Source: JBHIER01 sp046760705 [NCBI: bacterium] (GTDB lineage: Bacteria; JBHIER01; G020348925). Taken from it: a stretch of DNA of 6,167 nucleotides. Under the pieces are notes generated by a model. The model was not told the origin of the DNA, ran no database searches, and saw only the letters and a program-made list of their open reading frames with translations. Location: positions 1 to 6,167 of the forward strand of contig JBHIER010000213.1 of NCBI GenBank assembly GCA_046760705.1, written 5' to 3'. This document shows positions 5,378-6,167 of this stretch, one piece after another. The stretch's first letter is position 1; every line of letters starts with the position of its first letter. The position numbers were made by a program, and so were the translations under genes.

Positions 5378-6167
5378 ATGAAGAGAATCTTGTGGGTTGA
5401 TGATGAGATCGACCTGCTCCGGTCCCACATTCTGTTCCTGGAGGAACGGGGTTACTCGGTCTCGGCTACCAACAGCAGCCTTGATGCTGTGGAGTTGGTG
5501 CAGAAGGAACCCTTCGATCTGGTCCTCTTGGACGAGATGATGCCAGGCAAAGACGGTCTGGCCATCCTCACCGAGATCAAGGACCTGAACCCTGGTCTGC
5601 CGGTGATCATGATCACCAAGAGCGAGGAAGAACGGCTCATGGACGAAGCCATCGGCAAGCGTATCGACGACTATTTGACCAAGCCGGTCAACCCCAGCCA
5701 GATCCTTTCGGCGTGCAAGAAGATCTTAGAAAGGCAAAAGATCCAACAGGGTCGGGTCACTCAGGACTACGTCACTGAGTCGAATCGGATCAGAAGCCTC
5801 CTCTCGGGGCCGGTTTCGTGGCGCGATTGGATCGACATCCACAGCAAGCTGGTCAAATGGGACATTGAGCTGGACCGCAGCGAGGACGTCGGGTTGAGAC
5901 AGAGCCACCGGGATCAGAGACACGAGTGCAACATCGAATTTGCGAAGTTCGTCGAACGCCACTATGCCGGTTGGCTCGAAGGGGGAGACCGGCCTCCCCT
6001 CTCCGTGGATGTCGTCGCCCAACACATTGTCCCTGAGCTCCGATCGGAGGTGAATGTGATCTTTATTGTTATGGACTCCATGCGCCTCGATCAGTGGGCC
6101 GCTATCGAGCCCCTCCTCTTCGACTATTTCACCGTCCACCGAAACTATTACTACTCCATTCTGCCCA
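5378..6167 (+). CDS. porX: PorX-like response regulator: CheY receiver plus PglZ/alkaline-phosphatase-type domain (3' end missing)
   Basis: Partial gene, 263 residues visible, running off the right edge. Residues 1-120 are a CheY-like receiver: acidic pocket ILWVDDE (4-10; Asp8, Asp9), phosphoacceptor Asp52 in LLDEMMPG (50-57), switch Thr80 in MITKSEEE (78-85) and Lys102 in TKPVNP (101-106). A helical linker (about 120-220) follows, then the beginning of a PglZ domain with VIFIVMDSMRLDQW (227-240; Asp233 a likely metal ligand) and NYYYSILP (256-263). The order and motifs match PorX, the Bacteroidota regulator of type IX secretion whose PglZ domain is reported to act on oligonucleotides. The sequence ends where PorX has the Thr nucleophile (ILPTAT); the single leftover base is A, compatible with Thr. 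No DNA-binding domain is seen. GGTGG (5368-5372) precedes ATG 5378; an in-frame ATG at 5366 with AAGGA (5356-5360) is an equally possible start, adding MVEA. Whether type IX secretion exists in this organism is unknown. Confidence 0.9.
   Translation, partial: MKRILWVDDEIDLLRSHILFLEERGYSVSATNSSLDAVELVQKEPFDLVLLDEMMPGKDGLAILTEIKDLNPGLPVIMITKSEEERLMDEAIGKRIDDYLTKPVNPSQILSACKKILERQKIQQGRVTQDYVTESNRIRSLLSGPVSWRDWIDIHSKLVKWDIELDRSEDVGLRQSHRDQRHECNIEFAKFVERHYAGWLEGGDRPPLSVDVVAQHIVPELRSEVNVIFIVMDSMRLDQWAAIEPLLFDYFTVHRNYYYSILP

Overview
The window is bacterial, mostly coding on the + strand, and by eye moderately GC-rich. It holds four protein genes, all on the + strand, separated by unusually repeat-rich intergenic DNA. 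The genes are a membrane sugar-phosphate transferase (560-1966), seryl-tRNA synthetase (2090-3361), a membrane histidine kinase (3574-4824), and a response regulator that runs off the right edge (5378 onward). The regulator has a CheY-like receiver followed by a PglZ/alkaline-phosphatase-type domain, the architecture of PorX. The kinase carries an AHQLGTP-type phosphoacceptor box. I remember such kinases and PorX-type regulators mainly from Bacteroidota and related FCB lineages. However, the best promoter matches are ordinary sigma70-like TTGACA-N17-TATTTT, not the TTTG/TAnnTTTG type of classical Bacteroidota, and Shine-Dalgarno sequences are used. My best guess is a non-Bacteroidota member of the FCB group or a neighbouring candidate phylum. 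This is inference and not firmly supported.

Layout. Positions 1-559 carry no gene. They hold a strong intrinsic terminator for an upstream gene outside the window (48-93), a cluster of REP-like palindromes including two identical 26-bp copies (113-299), a promoter-like pair TGGACA-N17-TATATT (362-390), and a hairpin in the resulting leader (471-500). The sugar transferase follows. A 123-bp gap contains a perfect 7-bp inverted repeat overlapping the -35 box of a TTGACA-N17-TATTTT promoter, then serS. A 211-bp gap with a CACAGAG-type purine repeat precedes the kinase. A 553-bp gap after the kinase has several dyads, a second TTGACA-N17-TATTTT promoter, and a tandem 8-bp repeat that forms one arm of a 98-bp inverted repeat, all upstream of the PorX-like gene.

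How the genes fit together. The kinase and the PorX-like protein are plausible partners: a periplasmic signal would be sensed by the kinase and passed by phosphorylation to the receiver aspartate of a protein whose output is an enzyme-like domain rather than a DNA-binding domain. They appear to be separate transcription units, with the regulator having its own promoter and a long structured leader of about 250 nt. serS is housekeeping. The sugar transferase would start a polyprenol-linked surface polysaccharide and seems to be a stand-alone transcription unit here. No CRISPR array, tRNA, rRNA or intact mobile element is visible.
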